A stretch of 64,000 nucleotides of DNA from Ruegeria atlantica (GCF_013032455.1 NZ_WQCF01000009.1:100653-164652), one strand, 5' to 3'. Shown: positions 9,433-18,229, counted from the stretch's first letter. Translations and numbers: made by a program. The notes: a model not told the origin generated them from the letters alone.

Positions 9433-9738
9433 ATGTCAGTGGCCGACCGCAGCCATGGCGTCAAATATGCGCCGACGGTCGCTACTCGAGCGCAATCGAA
9501 GAAACGCCCGACTCGGAATTCCTGGCGTACGGGTGAGACTAAAATACAGGTTCGCGGCAAGTGGATGTATCGCTACCGAGCGGTCGACAAGGCAGGAAAC
9601 ACACTTGATTTTATGCTTTCTGAACGACGAAACGGCCCTGCAGCGAATAGATTCTTTGCCAAAGAGCTGTGGTCAAACGGCACTCCAAGCAATACCGTGA
9701 TCGATAAGAGCGATGCCAACGCAGCGGGAATTTCCTAG
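9433..9738 (+). pseudogene. IS6-family transposase remnant
   Basis: The open frame matches the central part of an IS6/IS26-type DDE transposase: SWRTGETKIQVRGKWMYRYR, then VDKAGNTLDF and NTVIDKSDANAAGIS. Family proteins read SWRMDETY at the first catalytic Asp; here that Asp is Gly, so the enzyme would be inactive. The N-terminal third is missing or degenerate (a stop lies at 9428-9430), and the C-terminal third with the last catalytic Glu is absent. It is a decayed insertion sequence, not a functional gene. Confidence 0.75.
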
Positions 9739-9811
9739 CACCACGACGTCTGGTGTTCGGCTGTATACCGAGATCGTCGGATAAGTGCGCCCGGTAAGAC
9801 GGTGACTTTTG

Positions 9812-9837
9812 CCGTTCCAAAAGTTTGCGACAAATCC
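9812..9837 (+). repeat. IS6-like terminal inverted repeat (right end)
   Basis: A 26-bp sequence beginning CCGTTCCAAAAGTTTGCGA. Its reverse complement begins GGATTTGTCGCAAAC, resembling IS6-family ends (GG-n-TGT-n-GCAAA). It lies 74 bp beyond the transposase remnant in the expected orientation. The same 26 bp recurs at 14340-14365 with 24 of 26 matches. Confidence 0.6.
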
Positions 9838-9845
9838 TCACTCGA

Positions 9846-10514
9846 ATGCGCAACATAAACAAGTGGTTTGGCGACTATCACCCATTGCGATCTGCTAATT
9901 TGGACGTGTTTGAAGGAGAAAAGCTTGTGTTGTGTGGCCCTTCGGTATCCGGAAATTCAACACCTCTGCAAACTTTGAACGGTTTGTAGCCCCACGAGGA
10001 CGGAGAAGTCCGGATCGGGAACATAAGGTTGTCAGAACGCGACGGATCTGCACATGACCTCCAGCGGCACGTCAGGATGGTGTTTCAAGCGTTTAACCAT
10101 TTCCCACATCTGTCAATTATTGAGAATTGTTGTCTCGAGCCAACGAAAGTACTCGGTTTAAGCCAAAAAGTTGTAAAAGAACGCGCAATGGTGGAACTGG
10201 TGCGCCTTGGGATCGCAGAACAGGCTTACAAATATTCCGCTGCACTTTCCGGCGGCCAGCAGCAGCGCACCGTAATTTGTCGCTCGTTGTGTATACGCCC
10301 CCGCGTAATGTTATTTAACGAACCCACGTCAGCGCTGGATTCAGTAGCGTCACGTGTTTTGAAGGATGTTATGTTTGAGCTCGTGGAAGAAGGAGTGACG
10401 ATAATAATTGTCTCTCACGAGATGTGTTTTGCACGACGCTTCGCGGATCGCATAGTAATGATGGAGCATGGAAGGATTCCTCATGAACCAGCCGCCAAGA
10501 CTCTTTTTAGGTGA
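9846..10514 (+). pseudogene. Decayed amino-acid ABC transporter ATPase (AapP/GlnQ-like)
   Basis: Reading from ATG 9846 gives NKWFGDYHPLRSANLDVFEGEKLVLCGPSV and onward, recognisably the polar amino acid ATPase family. The Walker A is ruined (GPSVSGNST where GPSGSGKST is usual) and an in-frame TAG sits at 9987-9989. After the stop the frame continues through MVFQAFNHFPH, the signature LSGGQQQR and a damaged Walker B (LFNEPTSALD, Asp to Asn), ending at 10514. The family N-terminus is cut off precisely beside the IS6 end at 9837, suggesting the insertion removed it. No permease or binding-protein partner is nearby. Confidence 0.8.
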
Positions 10515-10738
10515 TTGTGTCCACCTGAGTGATAACGCCTTCATCAACGGATTTGTCCAGGAATAGGCCGCAGATACACAGCGGTTTGTTTGTACTCTGT
10601 TTATTTGACGGCAGCATCGTTGAAGTTAGTGTGCCGATAGTACTACCGGTTGGGCGAACTGCTGAAACGTGCGGATTCCGGGCATGAATTGACCCTTCAG
10701 ACACGCTCTGTGTTAACTCGACCACGCTCAATGCGGGT

Positions 10739-12085
10739 TCAGAAAAGCTTCGCTATTGCCCTTGCCATAGTTTCTTCCTGATCGTCGCCGCTACCTGTCG
10801 AGAAATAAGCGATCACAAGATTCCGTGACGGGGAAATGTAAAGCCCCTGTGCACCCACGCCTTTCTTCCAGAAATCGCCATCCTCAAAGACGGCATCCCA
10901 CTGATAGCGGTTCGAAATGTTCCGGTCATCCGGGAAGCCCTTGCGGGCGTTCAACTCACCGAGATATCCGCGATGATAAATCGCCGAATCTCCACCGGTT
11001 TGAATGTTGCTGATGATGGCGTCTGATATGATCTGCTCTTCGGAAATCTCGCTCCAGCTCGGCGTGAACAGCATGCCAAATCGGGCCATGTCCCTCAGCG
11101 TCGAATTCATTACTCCGAAACTTGCCGGCAGTCCGCCATCGCTGACCGCAACGAAGGCATCATGCTCCATTCCGGCCTTCCGCCAAATCCGTTCGCTGAG
11201 GAATTCGGGCAATGGTTTGCCGGAGACGTTCTCAACAATGAGGTCAACGACGAAAGTGTTGATTGAGTTGTATTCGAAAACTTCATAGCCCGGGCCACGG
11301 CGCTGCATGCCAGCTAGCACCTCTAAGGGCGTCTCCTCGACGCCAAGTGGATTGTCGAGCAAGCCCATGGCAGATGTCCAACGGTACCATCCTTGTTCGG
11401 GGTTACTGCGCGAGTCGCCGGCCGGTTCGTCAAGTTCGGTTGAATCGAGACCCGTCGCCATGTCGAGAGCGTGTTCGACCGGTACTGTGTCCCACACGGA
11501 ACCTTCAAGTTCAGGGATATAGGCACTGACAGGTTGCGATATATCGACTTTTCCCTCTTCTTCCAGCAAAGCGAGCAGAGTGCTTCCGAGTATCTTTCCG
11601 GAGGAATACCAGTTGTGCTTGTCGAATGGGCGCATTGTTTTGTAACGCTCAAACAAGATCTCACCATCTTTGACAACGATCAGCCCGTCCATTGGGTACT
11701 TGTCGAACTGTTCGTTTACGGTGGCGGTCGAACCGTCTTCACGCGTAAACTCGATATCTCCGATCGAGGGGTCTATTTTCTCCTGCAACTCGCTGATCGG
11801 ACCGTCGCGAAGGACCTGCGCCGTCGGGAAAAAGCGCGACATGTTTTGCCATGCCCATTGCGTGCGCGGGCTTGCCGCCAACATCTGAACCCGGTTTTCC
11901 TCCTCGCCGAAAAAATCATGGTTACCGCGAATTTCCCCAAGCGGTGTGTCAACGGCCAGCTTATTTTCAGCGATTGTAATATGCGGCAGGAAAGCCGAAG
12001 CGCCTGCTAGTACTATCGCCCGCAGGGATGGCCGGAAGTTTGAGGTTGGGGTGTGACTGTTTGGTTTGCCAAGACGGGCCTGCAT
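10739..12085 (-). CDS. Serine hydrolase of the beta-lactamase/6-aminohexanoate-dimer-hydrolase fold
   Basis: 448 aa, exported: the hydrophobic segment at residues 21-39 ends near TIA/ENK. The SxxK nucleophile motif is S161-S162-G163-K164 (WYSSGKILG). A Y-N-S element follows in FEYNSINTF, with the family phrase VSGKPLPEFLSERIW. Such enzymes include EstB esterases, NylB-type amide hydrolases and class C-like penicillin-recognising enzymes; sequence alone does not decide. ATG 12085 has AAGGTG upstream. It shares the strand with the acylase upstream (126-bp gap), so the two may act on related amide or ester bonds in the periplasm. Confidence 0.8.
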   Translation of the reverse strand: MQARLGKPNSHTPTSNFRPSLRAIVLAGASAFLPHITIAENKLAVDTPLGEIRGNHDFFGEEENRVQMLAASPRTQWAWQNMSRFFPTAQVLRDGPISELQEKIDPSIGDIEFTREDGSTATVNEQFDKYPMDGLIVVKDGEILFERYKTMRPFDKHNWYSSGKILGSTLLALLEEEGKVDISQPVSAYIPELEGSVWDTVPVEHALDMATGLDSTELDEPAGDSRSNPEQGWYRWTSAMGLLDNPLGVEETPLEVLAGMQRRGPGYEVFEYNSINTFVVDLIVENVSGKPLPEFLSERIWRKAGMEHDAFVAVSDGGLPASFGVMNSTLRDMARFGMLFTPSWSEISEEQIISDAIISNIQTGGDSAIYHRGYLGELNARKGFPDDRNISNRYQWDAVFEDGDFWKKGVGAQGLYISPSRNLVIAYFSTGSGDDQEETMARAIAKLF

Positions 12086-12211
12086 TTAGATATCACCTTA
12101 CTGTTTAGAAATGCACCGGAATGCGATTGCCAAGTCGCATCGACAAGAATGTTTGGAAATGACCGGGGTTCAAGGGCTCGTTCTGTTCGAAAAACCCTGC
12201 CAACAAATTGG

Positions 12212-13333
12212 TCAGTTGCTCGGTGTCATGTCGACAATTGTGGGTTCGCGATCACCGCTTGTCGGGAAGACCACCATCTCATCGCCCATGGCACCAAATT
12301 CGATTTTGCTGAGATCGACCTTGTGCACGGTCCGGTCGTACATGGTGTGATAATAATATGTGAGGTTCTGAGAGTCGCTGGCGGTGGTGACCTGCGTTGC
12401 ACTGTAGAGCAGATCTTCCGATTGGACGTCGTCCTGTGCTCCCTCAGCGGCATCGGCCGGGATGTTGAAATTGTCGAGTATCCGGAAAGCTTCCCGAACG
12501 GTATCGTAGCCGCCCTGGGTTTCACGAGCGGTTTGCGAGAAAGCAACGGCACGCACAAAGCGTGACGGGGGTGTGAAATCACCAGGCAGGCCGATCATGC
12601 CGCTGCCTGCGCCAAGCGGAGCAAAAGTGACGCCGCTGGCTTCGACCTGCGGCACGCCGATAGCAGTCAGGTTGACGTAATTGTTGAGGTTGGTCATGTG
12701 CCAATCATAGTTCGGCGAATTGGTGATTACGCCAAGCGGGGCATCGAAAACAGTCAACTCGCCATCGATATATTCGATGACGATCCGTCCACCTGAGCGG
12801 TCCGCCACCAGCATGTGAAATGGAAATGGGAAACCAAGCGTCTCATCTACCACGCCCACGACACGAATATTCTCGAGCCCATCTTTCGCTTCCTCAACTG
12901 TTTCGAAATTCGACAGGACATAACTTGCCAGCAAATCACCGGGGATCGTGTTGTCCGCAAGTTCAGGCACGTACGCCTGATATTCGGTGAAGCCCGGCAG
13001 GTAGAACAGCCCGGCAGTCAGCCCTGCCTCATTGATCCCGTCAGCGGGCGCGCCGTGGTCCAACATGCTGATGCCGACCATGCCGTATTTTCCGGTCCAT
13101 GTCGCTCCCAGTTTTCCGTCCGGCATTTCGCCGGCACTGTACGAATAGCCCCTCGGGATGATGTTGATCTTGGTTTCGAGATCGAAAGGCCCCCATTCGG
13201 CGGTCCTCGCGCGAATGATACTTCCGTCCGAACCGGTCAGCATGATGCCGGTGCAAGCCCATGCCACTGAAGTAGTTGCGATCAAGGCAACGACCGTCCG
13301 GGCAAGCGATTTTGTCAACGGGATGATGTTCAT
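12212..13333 (-). CDS. Choloylglycine hydrolase/penicillin V acylase family Ntn-hydrolase
   Basis: 373 aa. The signal peptide (residues 1-26, ending AWA) is followed directly by C27, the N-terminal nucleophile of this family, exposed on cleavage. Conserved features are the RARTAEWGPF segment, DGINEAGLTAG, and APLGVITNSPNYDWHM with the oxyanion Asn region. Gram-negative members are exported penicillin V or N-acyl-homoserine-lactone acylases, so quorum-signal or amide cleavage is plausible. Starts at 13333 with AGGAGATC upstream. Gene order with the beta-lactamase-fold hydrolase and a divergent Crp regulator suggests a small inducible amide-degradation or defence cassette. Confidence 0.85.
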   Translation of the reverse strand: MNIIPLTKSLARTVVALIATTSVAWACTGIMLTGSDGSIIRARTAEWGPFDLETKINIIPRGYSYSAGEMPDGKLGATWTGKYGMVGISMLDHGAPADGINEAGLTAGLFYLPGFTEYQAYVPELADNTIPGDLLASYVLSNFETVEEAKDGLENIRVVGVVDETLGFPFPFHMLVADRSGGRIVIEYIDGELTVFDAPLGVITNSPNYDWHMTNLNNYVNLTAIGVPQVEASGVTFAPLGAGSGMIGLPGDFTPPSRFVRAVAFSQTARETQGGYDTVREAFRILDNFNIPADAAEGAQDDVQSEDLLYSATQVTTASDSQNLTYYYHTMYDRTVHKVDLSKIEFGAMGDEMVVFPTSGDREPTIVDMTPSN

Positions 13334-13473
13334 AAATGATCTCCTGTCGTGGCGTCTTTCAATATTCTGGAGTTGCTCGATGATAATCGTGCGTCAATTG
13401 CAAGAACCTACTTCCGATTGGCAGTTTGCATCAAAACTAAGTGGTGTTTCATATCGATTGTATCTGATATTCA

Positions 13474-14295
13474 GTGCTGATCTGTAGCAATCACGACAAA
13501 GTCGGCATGGGCCAAGGTAAAAACTTCATTGATCCTGCCAAAGGCAGGCATGGAAACGTTCTCTCGGCGGACAAAAGCCGTGATCAGGAGGATTCGGCCA
13601 GGCAACAATTGGATATTACTTCGGCGAAGAGCGCGGTTCTCAGTTGCGGGTGGCTTGCCGAACAAGACAAGGCGTTCCAGGCCGTCATACTGGAGAAGGC
13701 CACGCTTCGGACTTTTGCAGTCGGTCGCCGAGTCTTCGACGTCGGCGACTTTCGCGGCGGCATCTTTGGAGTTGCAGGAGGCGCTTTTGGAATCAAGGTT
13801 CCACGACGCAGTGGCGAAGACAGGCTAGCCCACGTATGCCGAAGCGGCGTGTGGTTCGGATATGATGCCTCGCTTAGCCGGCGCCATCGGAACCTGACAT
13901 TCGTGGCGGTTGAACCCTCAATTGCGTTCCATGTCCCGCTGGTCGCGCTGGACCAAATAGCTGCGTCCGATCCGAGATATCACCGGGCTCTGACCAAGGT
14001 CGCGTCCCACGGCATGGACATTGCTATCGCGACCGTCTCCGATCTTCTGATACCCAATGTCCAACAGCGCATTGCCTCGACGCTGCTGCGCATCGGTTCA
14101 ACACATGACGCCGGGCAAAAAGGCACCGCTGTCATTTCGGGGTTAACACAGGAACAGATCGGTGAATTGGCCAATGCCGCGCGAGACGTGGTCAATCGAA
14201 CTCTCAAGCAATTTGCATCAAAAGGGTGGATTGATGTCGCTTACAAGAGGATCAGGATACTGGAGCCCGCGGCGCTGGAAGCGTTTTGCTCATGA
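13474..14295 (+). CDS. Crp/Fnr family transcriptional regulator
   Basis: Up to 273 aa from a GTG at 13474. The first about 45 residues are not family-like, so the true start may be the TTG at 13609 (228 aa, closer to family length). A cNMP-binding-like beta-roll spans the middle (RTFAVGRRVFDVGDFRGGIFGV). A Crp-type winged helix ends the protein (LTQEQIGELANAARDVVNRTLKQFASKGWI). The Fnr-type Cys cluster is absent, so redox sensing through an iron-sulphur cluster is unlikely. Divergent from the acylase gene with about 140 bp between; likely its local regulator. Confidence 0.8.
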   Translation: MLICSNHDKVGMGQGKNFIDPAKGRHGNVLSADKSRDQEDSARQQLDITSAKSAVLSCGWLAEQDKAFQAVILEKATLRTFAVGRRVFDVGDFRGGIFGVAGGAFGIKVPRRSGEDRLAHVCRSGVWFGYDASLSRRHRNLTFVAVEPSIAFHVPLVALDQIAASDPRYHRALTKVASHGMDIAIATVSDLLIPNVQQRIASTLLRIGSTHDAGQKGTAVISGLTQEQIGELANAARDVVNRTLKQFASKGWIDVAYKRIRILEPAALEAFCS

Positions 14296-14339
14296 CCCGA
14301 TATACAAGACGGATGTGTGCAGTAGATAGCTGACGCAGT

Positions 14340-14365
14340 CCGTTCCAAAAGTTTGCGATACATCC
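14340..14365 (+). repeat. Second IS6-like terminal repeat (solo end)
   Basis: 26 bp matching 9812-9837 at 24 positions, in the same orientation. No transposase sequence lies next to it: the Crp gene ends 44 bp to its left. It is a solo end left by an old insertion or deletion. Together the two ends bracket the decayed ABC ATPase, both hydrolases and the regulator. Confidence 0.55.
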
Positions 14366-14501
14366 AATCGGCCTAGTGGCTGCAGCGAACTTAGGCAGCC
14401 AACTCAGAGAATTTCCAAATTACTTGAGCGCTCCTTCCGAATTACGCGCAAAATTCACTCTTTTTGAGTGTTACCTTTTCTTATTTCGTCAAAAGCCAAT
14501 T

Positions 14502-14530
14502 ATATCTGATAAGTATCCCTTATCAGGTAT
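14502..14530. promoter_or_regulatory. Inverted repeat with 5-bp spacer before the recombinase gene (possible crossover site or operator)
   Basis: Two 12-bp arms, ATATCTGATAAG and CTTATCAGGTAT, are complementary at 11 of 12 positions and flank TATCC. Arms of this length around a short spacer resemble tyrosine-recombinase core sites. It ends 29 bp before the recombinase start. An operator for that gene is the alternative. Confidence 0.4.
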
Positions 14531-14559
14531 GATTGATTTAGGCGCAAAAGCAGCGCAGA

Positions 14560-15624
14560 ATGGGTCGCATGAAGCCCCCTGCCCCTTATCTTCCCGCGCC
14601 CTCCCCGGCCCTCTCCGCCGCCGATCAGGAGGCGCTCACCGATCTCTATATCCGCGGCACCCCTGCCAATACGCTGAGGGCCTACGAGCGCGACCTGCTC
14701 TACATCACCGCATGGAAAGCAGCCCGGCTCAATGCAGCGCCGGACTGGCCGGAATTCGAGGCCACCGCCCTTGCCTTCATTCTCGATCACGCCCGCGATC
14801 TGAATGATGCGCCAAAAACGGATGTAGCGCGTGAAACCGCAGAAACGCTGATTGCCCAGGGGCTGCGCAAGTCCCTCGCCTGCCCTGCCCCCTCCACGCT
14901 GGACCGGCGCATCGCCTCCTGGCTGGCCTTCCACCGGATGAAGAACCTCGCCAGCCCGTTTGATGCGCCGCAGGTGAAACAGGCCCGCGCCAAGGCCCGC
15001 CGCGCCGCAGCCCGGCCCCCGGCCCCTAAATCCGCCCATCCGATCACCCGCGATATTCTCGAGCAGCTGCTGGCCACCTGCCGCGGCTCGCGCCGGGATT
15101 GCCGCGACCGGGCTTTGCTGATGCTGGGTTGGGCCTCAGGCGGTCGACGGCGGTCAGAGATCACCGGGCTGATGCGCGAGGATGTCAGCCTGGAAACGTT
15201 CGAAAAAGAAGGTCTGGTCTGGCTCTCGCTGCTGGAGACCAAGACTACCCAGAAGGGCGAGACCCCGCGGCTGGTACTGAAGGGCCGCGCAGCCCAGGCT
15301 TTGGTGCATTGGATTGATGTTGGCGAAATCAGCAAAGGCCCGCTGTTCCGGCCAATCTCCAAGGCGGATCGGGTATTGGCCCGCCACCTCTCTCCGGATG
15401 CGATCTATCAGATCGTAAAACACCGGCTGAAGCTTGCCGGGCTACCCGAGGGATTTGCCTCGCCGCACGGTTTGCGCTCCGGCTTCCTGACCCAGGCCGC
15501 GTTGGACGGTGCGCCGATCCAGGCCGCCATGCGCCTGTCGCTGCACCGCTCCCTCGCGCAGGCGCAGAAATATTACGATGACGTCGACATCGCCGAAAAC
15601 CCGGCAACGCATCTGTTGGGGTGA
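14560..15624 (+). CDS. Tyrosine recombinase (phage-integrase family)
   Basis: 354 aa. A SAM-like N-terminal DNA-binding domain contains NTLRAYERDL. Catalytic-domain residues are readable: Arg in ASGGRRRSEITGL, Lys in LLETKTTQ, the box II HGLR in SPHGLRSGFL, His in LSLHRS and the nucleophile Tyr in AQKYYDDVD. Starting at 14560 or 14569 gives almost the same protein. It is next to the partition genes and an inverted repeat, so plasmid multimer resolution is more likely than phage integration. Strong proline/alanine-rich, GC-rich composition contrasts with the AT-rich leader before it. Confidence 0.88.
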   Translation: MGRMKPPAPYLPAPSPALSAADQEALTDLYIRGTPANTLRAYERDLLYITAWKAARLNAAPDWPEFEATALAFILDHARDLNDAPKTDVARETAETLIAQGLRKSLACPAPSTLDRRIASWLAFHRMKNLASPFDAPQVKQARAKARRAAARPPAPKSAHPITRDILEQLLATCRGSRRDCRDRALLMLGWASGGRRRSEITGLMREDVSLETFEKEGLVWLSLLETKTTQKGETPRLVLKGRAAQALVHWIDVGEISKGPLFRPISKADRVLARHLSPDAIYQIVKHRLKLAGLPEGFASPHGLRSGFLTQAALDGAPIQAAMRLSLHRSLAQAQKYYDDVDIAENPATHLLG

Positions 15625-15634
15625 AAGAAGGCGT

Positions 15635-15651
15635 GGTTTCGCGGCGAAACT
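15635..15651. repeat. parS-like palindrome, imperfect copy 1
   Basis: Matches GGTTTCGCGGCGAAACC except for its last base. It sits exactly at the parB stop codon, between parB and the convergent recombinase gene. Confidence 0.6.
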
Positions 15652-16717
15652 AGCCAATCTGATCCGCAAGTTGTTCTAACAGTGTCTGGACAGTTTTGCG
15701 GTCGAGACTACGGCCCTCCAACCGAATGCGCACTTCCCCAGGCGCGACTTCGGCGCTTAGCGCTCCTCCCTTTGGAAGTGACACAGGATCAATGCGCTCA
15801 ACCTGTTGCGGGCGGCCTCCCCGCGCTTTGTCGCGCGGCTTGTCGAGCGTAGCCTTCACAGTACTTTCCAGAAGCTTCCACTCGGATCGGGCATCGAGAG
15901 TCTCCGCCCGATCCAACACCTCACGCAATTGCGTTTGAGCGCCGTTGCGTAAACCTGCGGCCAGTTGGAGACCAGCTTTTTCTGTCAATTCAGTCGGATA
16001 CTGAAGCAGATCACCCAATGCTTCGTGAACCATTGCAAAGCTGCGCACCTTGGATCGCTTGGCCTTGGAGGCGGTCGAGAACAGTGTATTGACCGCGTCT
16101 TCGACCGAGTTGAAAACCCCCTGCCCTACAGCCAGCACAGCTATGCGCCCCCTCTCGTAATGGCTTAGGTTGGAGCGGAGCTCATTCTCTTCCACCATTG
16201 AGACATAGGCCGCCTGCCCTGCCCCGGCATCACGCACAAACGCCGGAATTTCCACAAACTGGGGATCGGTCATGGACAGGCGTCGAAAGGCCTCATACCT
16301 GCGATACCCGGAGATCAGGCCATAGCCGTCCTTCAGTCTTGTCACTTCGATCGGCGCGCGCAGCCCGTGCTCGCGTACAGAATCGATCAGTTCACCCAGT
16401 GCCTCTTCTTCGACATCCAGCCGGTCACGCCGGATATAATCCGGCTCGATCTGGTTCAGCGGTATCTTCTGCGCCACCAGCCCGTCGCTCCGGGCCGCGC
16501 GCCAACGTTCTGCGTCGCCTTGATCTAGCGCCAATGCTGCGCGGTCGGTGACTGCGGCCATTCCGGACAATGCCGCGGCCTCGCCGGCAACCTGGGCTAT
16601 TGGCGGCGTGGTTGCACTGGTTTCAAACGGGTTGGTTTGCGGTTTCGCAGCGAAACCTGCCTCGAACTCCTGCAGCTCGGACGCATCCGGTGCGGTCAGT
16701 CTTCTGCGTTTAGCCAT
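15650..16717 (-). CDS. parB: ParB-family plasmid partition protein
   Basis: 355 aa centromere-binding, CTPase-type partition protein. The ParB/Srx-like N-terminal domain (IPLNQIEPDYIRRDRLDVEEEAL) is followed by the nucleotide motif region LISGYRRYEAFRRL, where GERR is replaced by GYRR. Then comes the ParB box YVSMVEENELRSNLSHYE and a helix-turn-helix region. Its N-terminal coding region contains a parS-like palindrome. Start codon overlaps the parA stop by eight bases, a coupled parAB operon. It should load on the nearby palindromes and work with ParA. Confidence 0.9.
   Translation of the reverse strand: MAKRRRLTAPDASELQEFEAGFAAKPQTNPFETSATTPPIAQVAGEAAALSGMAAVTDRAALALDQGDAERWRAARSDGLVAQKIPLNQIEPDYIRRDRLDVEEEALGELIDSVREHGLRAPIEVTRLKDGYGLISGYRRYEAFRRLSMTDPQFVEIPAFVRDAGAGQAAYVSMVEENELRSNLSHYERGRIAVLAVGQGVFNSVEDAVNTLFSTASKAKRSKVRSFAMVHEALGDLLQYPTELTEKAGLQLAAGLRNGAQTQLREVLDRAETLDARSEWKLLESTVKATLDKPRDKARGGRPQQVERIDPVSLPKGGALSAEVAPGEVRIRLEGRSLDRKTVQTLLEQLADQIG
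16641..16657. repeat. parS-like palindrome, copy 2 (inside parB)
   Basis: GGTTTCGCAGCGAAACC has perfect 8-bp arms and only the central base differs from the other copies. It lies within the parB coding region. Confidence 0.6.
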
Positions 16718-18095
16718 TTGCCTGTTCCTCCATCTGCGCGTCGCGCCACCAACAGCCGATCAGCAATTCCTTGAACTCGGCATAGGTTCTGTCGAATGTT
16801 TCACGGCCGCGCACATAGGTTTCGCGGTTGAACTCGCGATAGTCCGCCTCGTAGATCCCGTTGACCTGTTCGCCCGCCTGCCCGACCAGCGCGGTGTAAT
16901 CCTGACGGTAGGCGTTCATGAAATCCCCGAAATAAGCCTGGATGACATTGGCCATATCGGTCTGCTGGCTGGCATCGAAGCGGGTAATGATCGCTCGCAC
17001 TACATCCCATTCGAACTTCATTTCCGGTAAACCCGCAGCCCGTTGCGCCGCGTTTTCACCGTCTTCGATACTGGCGAAGGTCGAATAGAGCATGTCAAAG
17101 AATCGACCTGTCGAGTCGAACTCCAGAAAAGACGCTCCCAAAGGGACCAGCAGAATATCAGCAGCCGCAAGGGCGTTGATGGTCAGGTAGCCGAGGGCAG
17201 GGGGCGTATCCAGGAATATGACGTCGTACTCTTCCAGAACGCCGTCATCGTTCAGGAAATTGGTCAGCCCGTCCCACAGGGGCCAGCTGCGCAACCCCAT
17301 GCGCCAAACGGGGATCTGGAATTCGGCCCAATAGAGGTTCAGCTGCGCGCCAATCAGGTCGATATTCGGCCAGTGGGTTTTCTGGATCACGTCCTGTGGC
17401 AGGGTGGTCAACGCCTCGCGCAGGGTTTCGTCCAGCAGAATCTCCGGTTGATCCGCAGCCACCCGAACTGTGTTCTCCTGCTGCACTGCACGGGCGTAAT
17501 CCTTGGCAATCAGGGGGAACACGGTTTGCCATTCATCCGCAACCTTGCCACCCAAAATCGAGGTCATCGAGCCCTGGCTGTCCAGATCAATCACCAGCAC
17601 CTTGTACCCGTCCAATGCGGCGGACATCGCCAGATGCGCGGCGGTGCTGGTCTTGCCGACGCCGCCCTTGAAATTGGCAACCGAGACCACCTTGGCGGGC
17701 AGCCCCTCAGGGCGATAGGGCAGGTATTCCTTGGTGCTGACCCCTTCGTTGGCGAAATACTGACGCAGTGCCAGAACCTCTTCCAGGGTAAACCACTTGG
17801 ACCCGCCTTCGCCCTCGCCCTGTGGCAGGTCAGGGTTGGCTTTCAGCACGCGTCGGAGATGCGCCGGGGCGACCGGGATGAGGTATCTGGTGATCTCCCA
17901 AGTGGAAAACCTGCGCAGCCGTTTTTCACCGTCTGGGGCGTAGCCCCGCCGAGCCAGATCATCGCGGCCCTTGGCGCAAAACGCAGCCGCTTTTGCGAAT
18001 CGCTGGGTGCCGATAGGGTCAGGCAAACGGCTGGCTGCGGCCTTGGGATCGAGGTTCAGATACGGGGGCAGGCTTGGTTGCGTTGGTTTGTTCAC
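16710..18095 (-). CDS. parA: ParA-family plasmid partition ATPase
   Basis: 461 aa, the size of type Ia plasmid ParA proteins that carry an extra N-terminal DNA-binding domain. Residues about 60-120 resemble a helix-turn-helix/MerR-like region (STWEITRYLIPVAPAHLRRVL). The deviant Walker A KGGVGKTS starts at K143, then VLVIDLDSQGSMT and the Walker B VIFLDTPPALGYL. Such proteins repress their own promoter; a small inverted repeat CTAAC-N7-GTTAG lies at 18144-18160 upstream. Divergent from rep across an origin-like region. Segregates the replicon with ParB. Confidence 0.92.
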   Translation of the reverse strand: MNKPTQPSLPPYLNLDPKAAASRLPDPIGTQRFAKAAAFCAKGRDDLARRGYAPDGEKRLRRFSTWEITRYLIPVAPAHLRRVLKANPDLPQGEGEGGSKWFTLEEVLALRQYFANEGVSTKEYLPYRPEGLPAKVVSVANFKGGVGKTSTAAHLAMSAALDGYKVLVIDLDSQGSMTSILGGKVADEWQTVFPLIAKDYARAVQQENTVRVAADQPEILLDETLREALTTLPQDVIQKTHWPNIDLIGAQLNLYWAEFQIPVWRMGLRSWPLWDGLTNFLNDDGVLEEYDVIFLDTPPALGYLTINALAAADILLVPLGASFLEFDSTGRFFDMLYSTFASIEDGENAAQRAAGLPEMKFEWDVVRAIITRFDASQQTDMANVIQAYFGDFMNAYRQDYTALVGQAGEQVNGIYEADYREFNRETYVRGRETFDRTYAEFKELLIGCWWRDAQMEEQANG

Positions 18096-18212
18096 TGTCG
18101 ATGCCTCAGAAAATGTTCGCCTTATCAGCGTATATTCCCCAATCTAACGTACATTGTTAGGTTCGGCTATCCTTGATCGCATATCTGAGGGAATTTCAGG
18201 GCCTTCTAAGTT

Positions 18213-18229
18213 GGTTTCGCGGCGAAACC
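18213..18229. repeat. parS-like palindrome, copy 3
   Basis: GGTTTCGCGGCGAAACC, a perfect 17-bp palindrome around a central G, in the parA-rep intergenic region at the edge of an AT-rich tract. Confidence 0.7.

Noticed and set aside
10739..12085. True antibiotic-resistance beta-lactamase
   Set aside because: SxxK is present, but there is no clear class C K-T/S-G motif and length and N-terminal region fit esterase/NylB-like hydrolases better.
14560..15624. Integrase as evidence of a prophage
   Set aside because: No capsid, terminase, lysis or repressor genes nearby; adjacency to parAB and rep favours a plasmid function.
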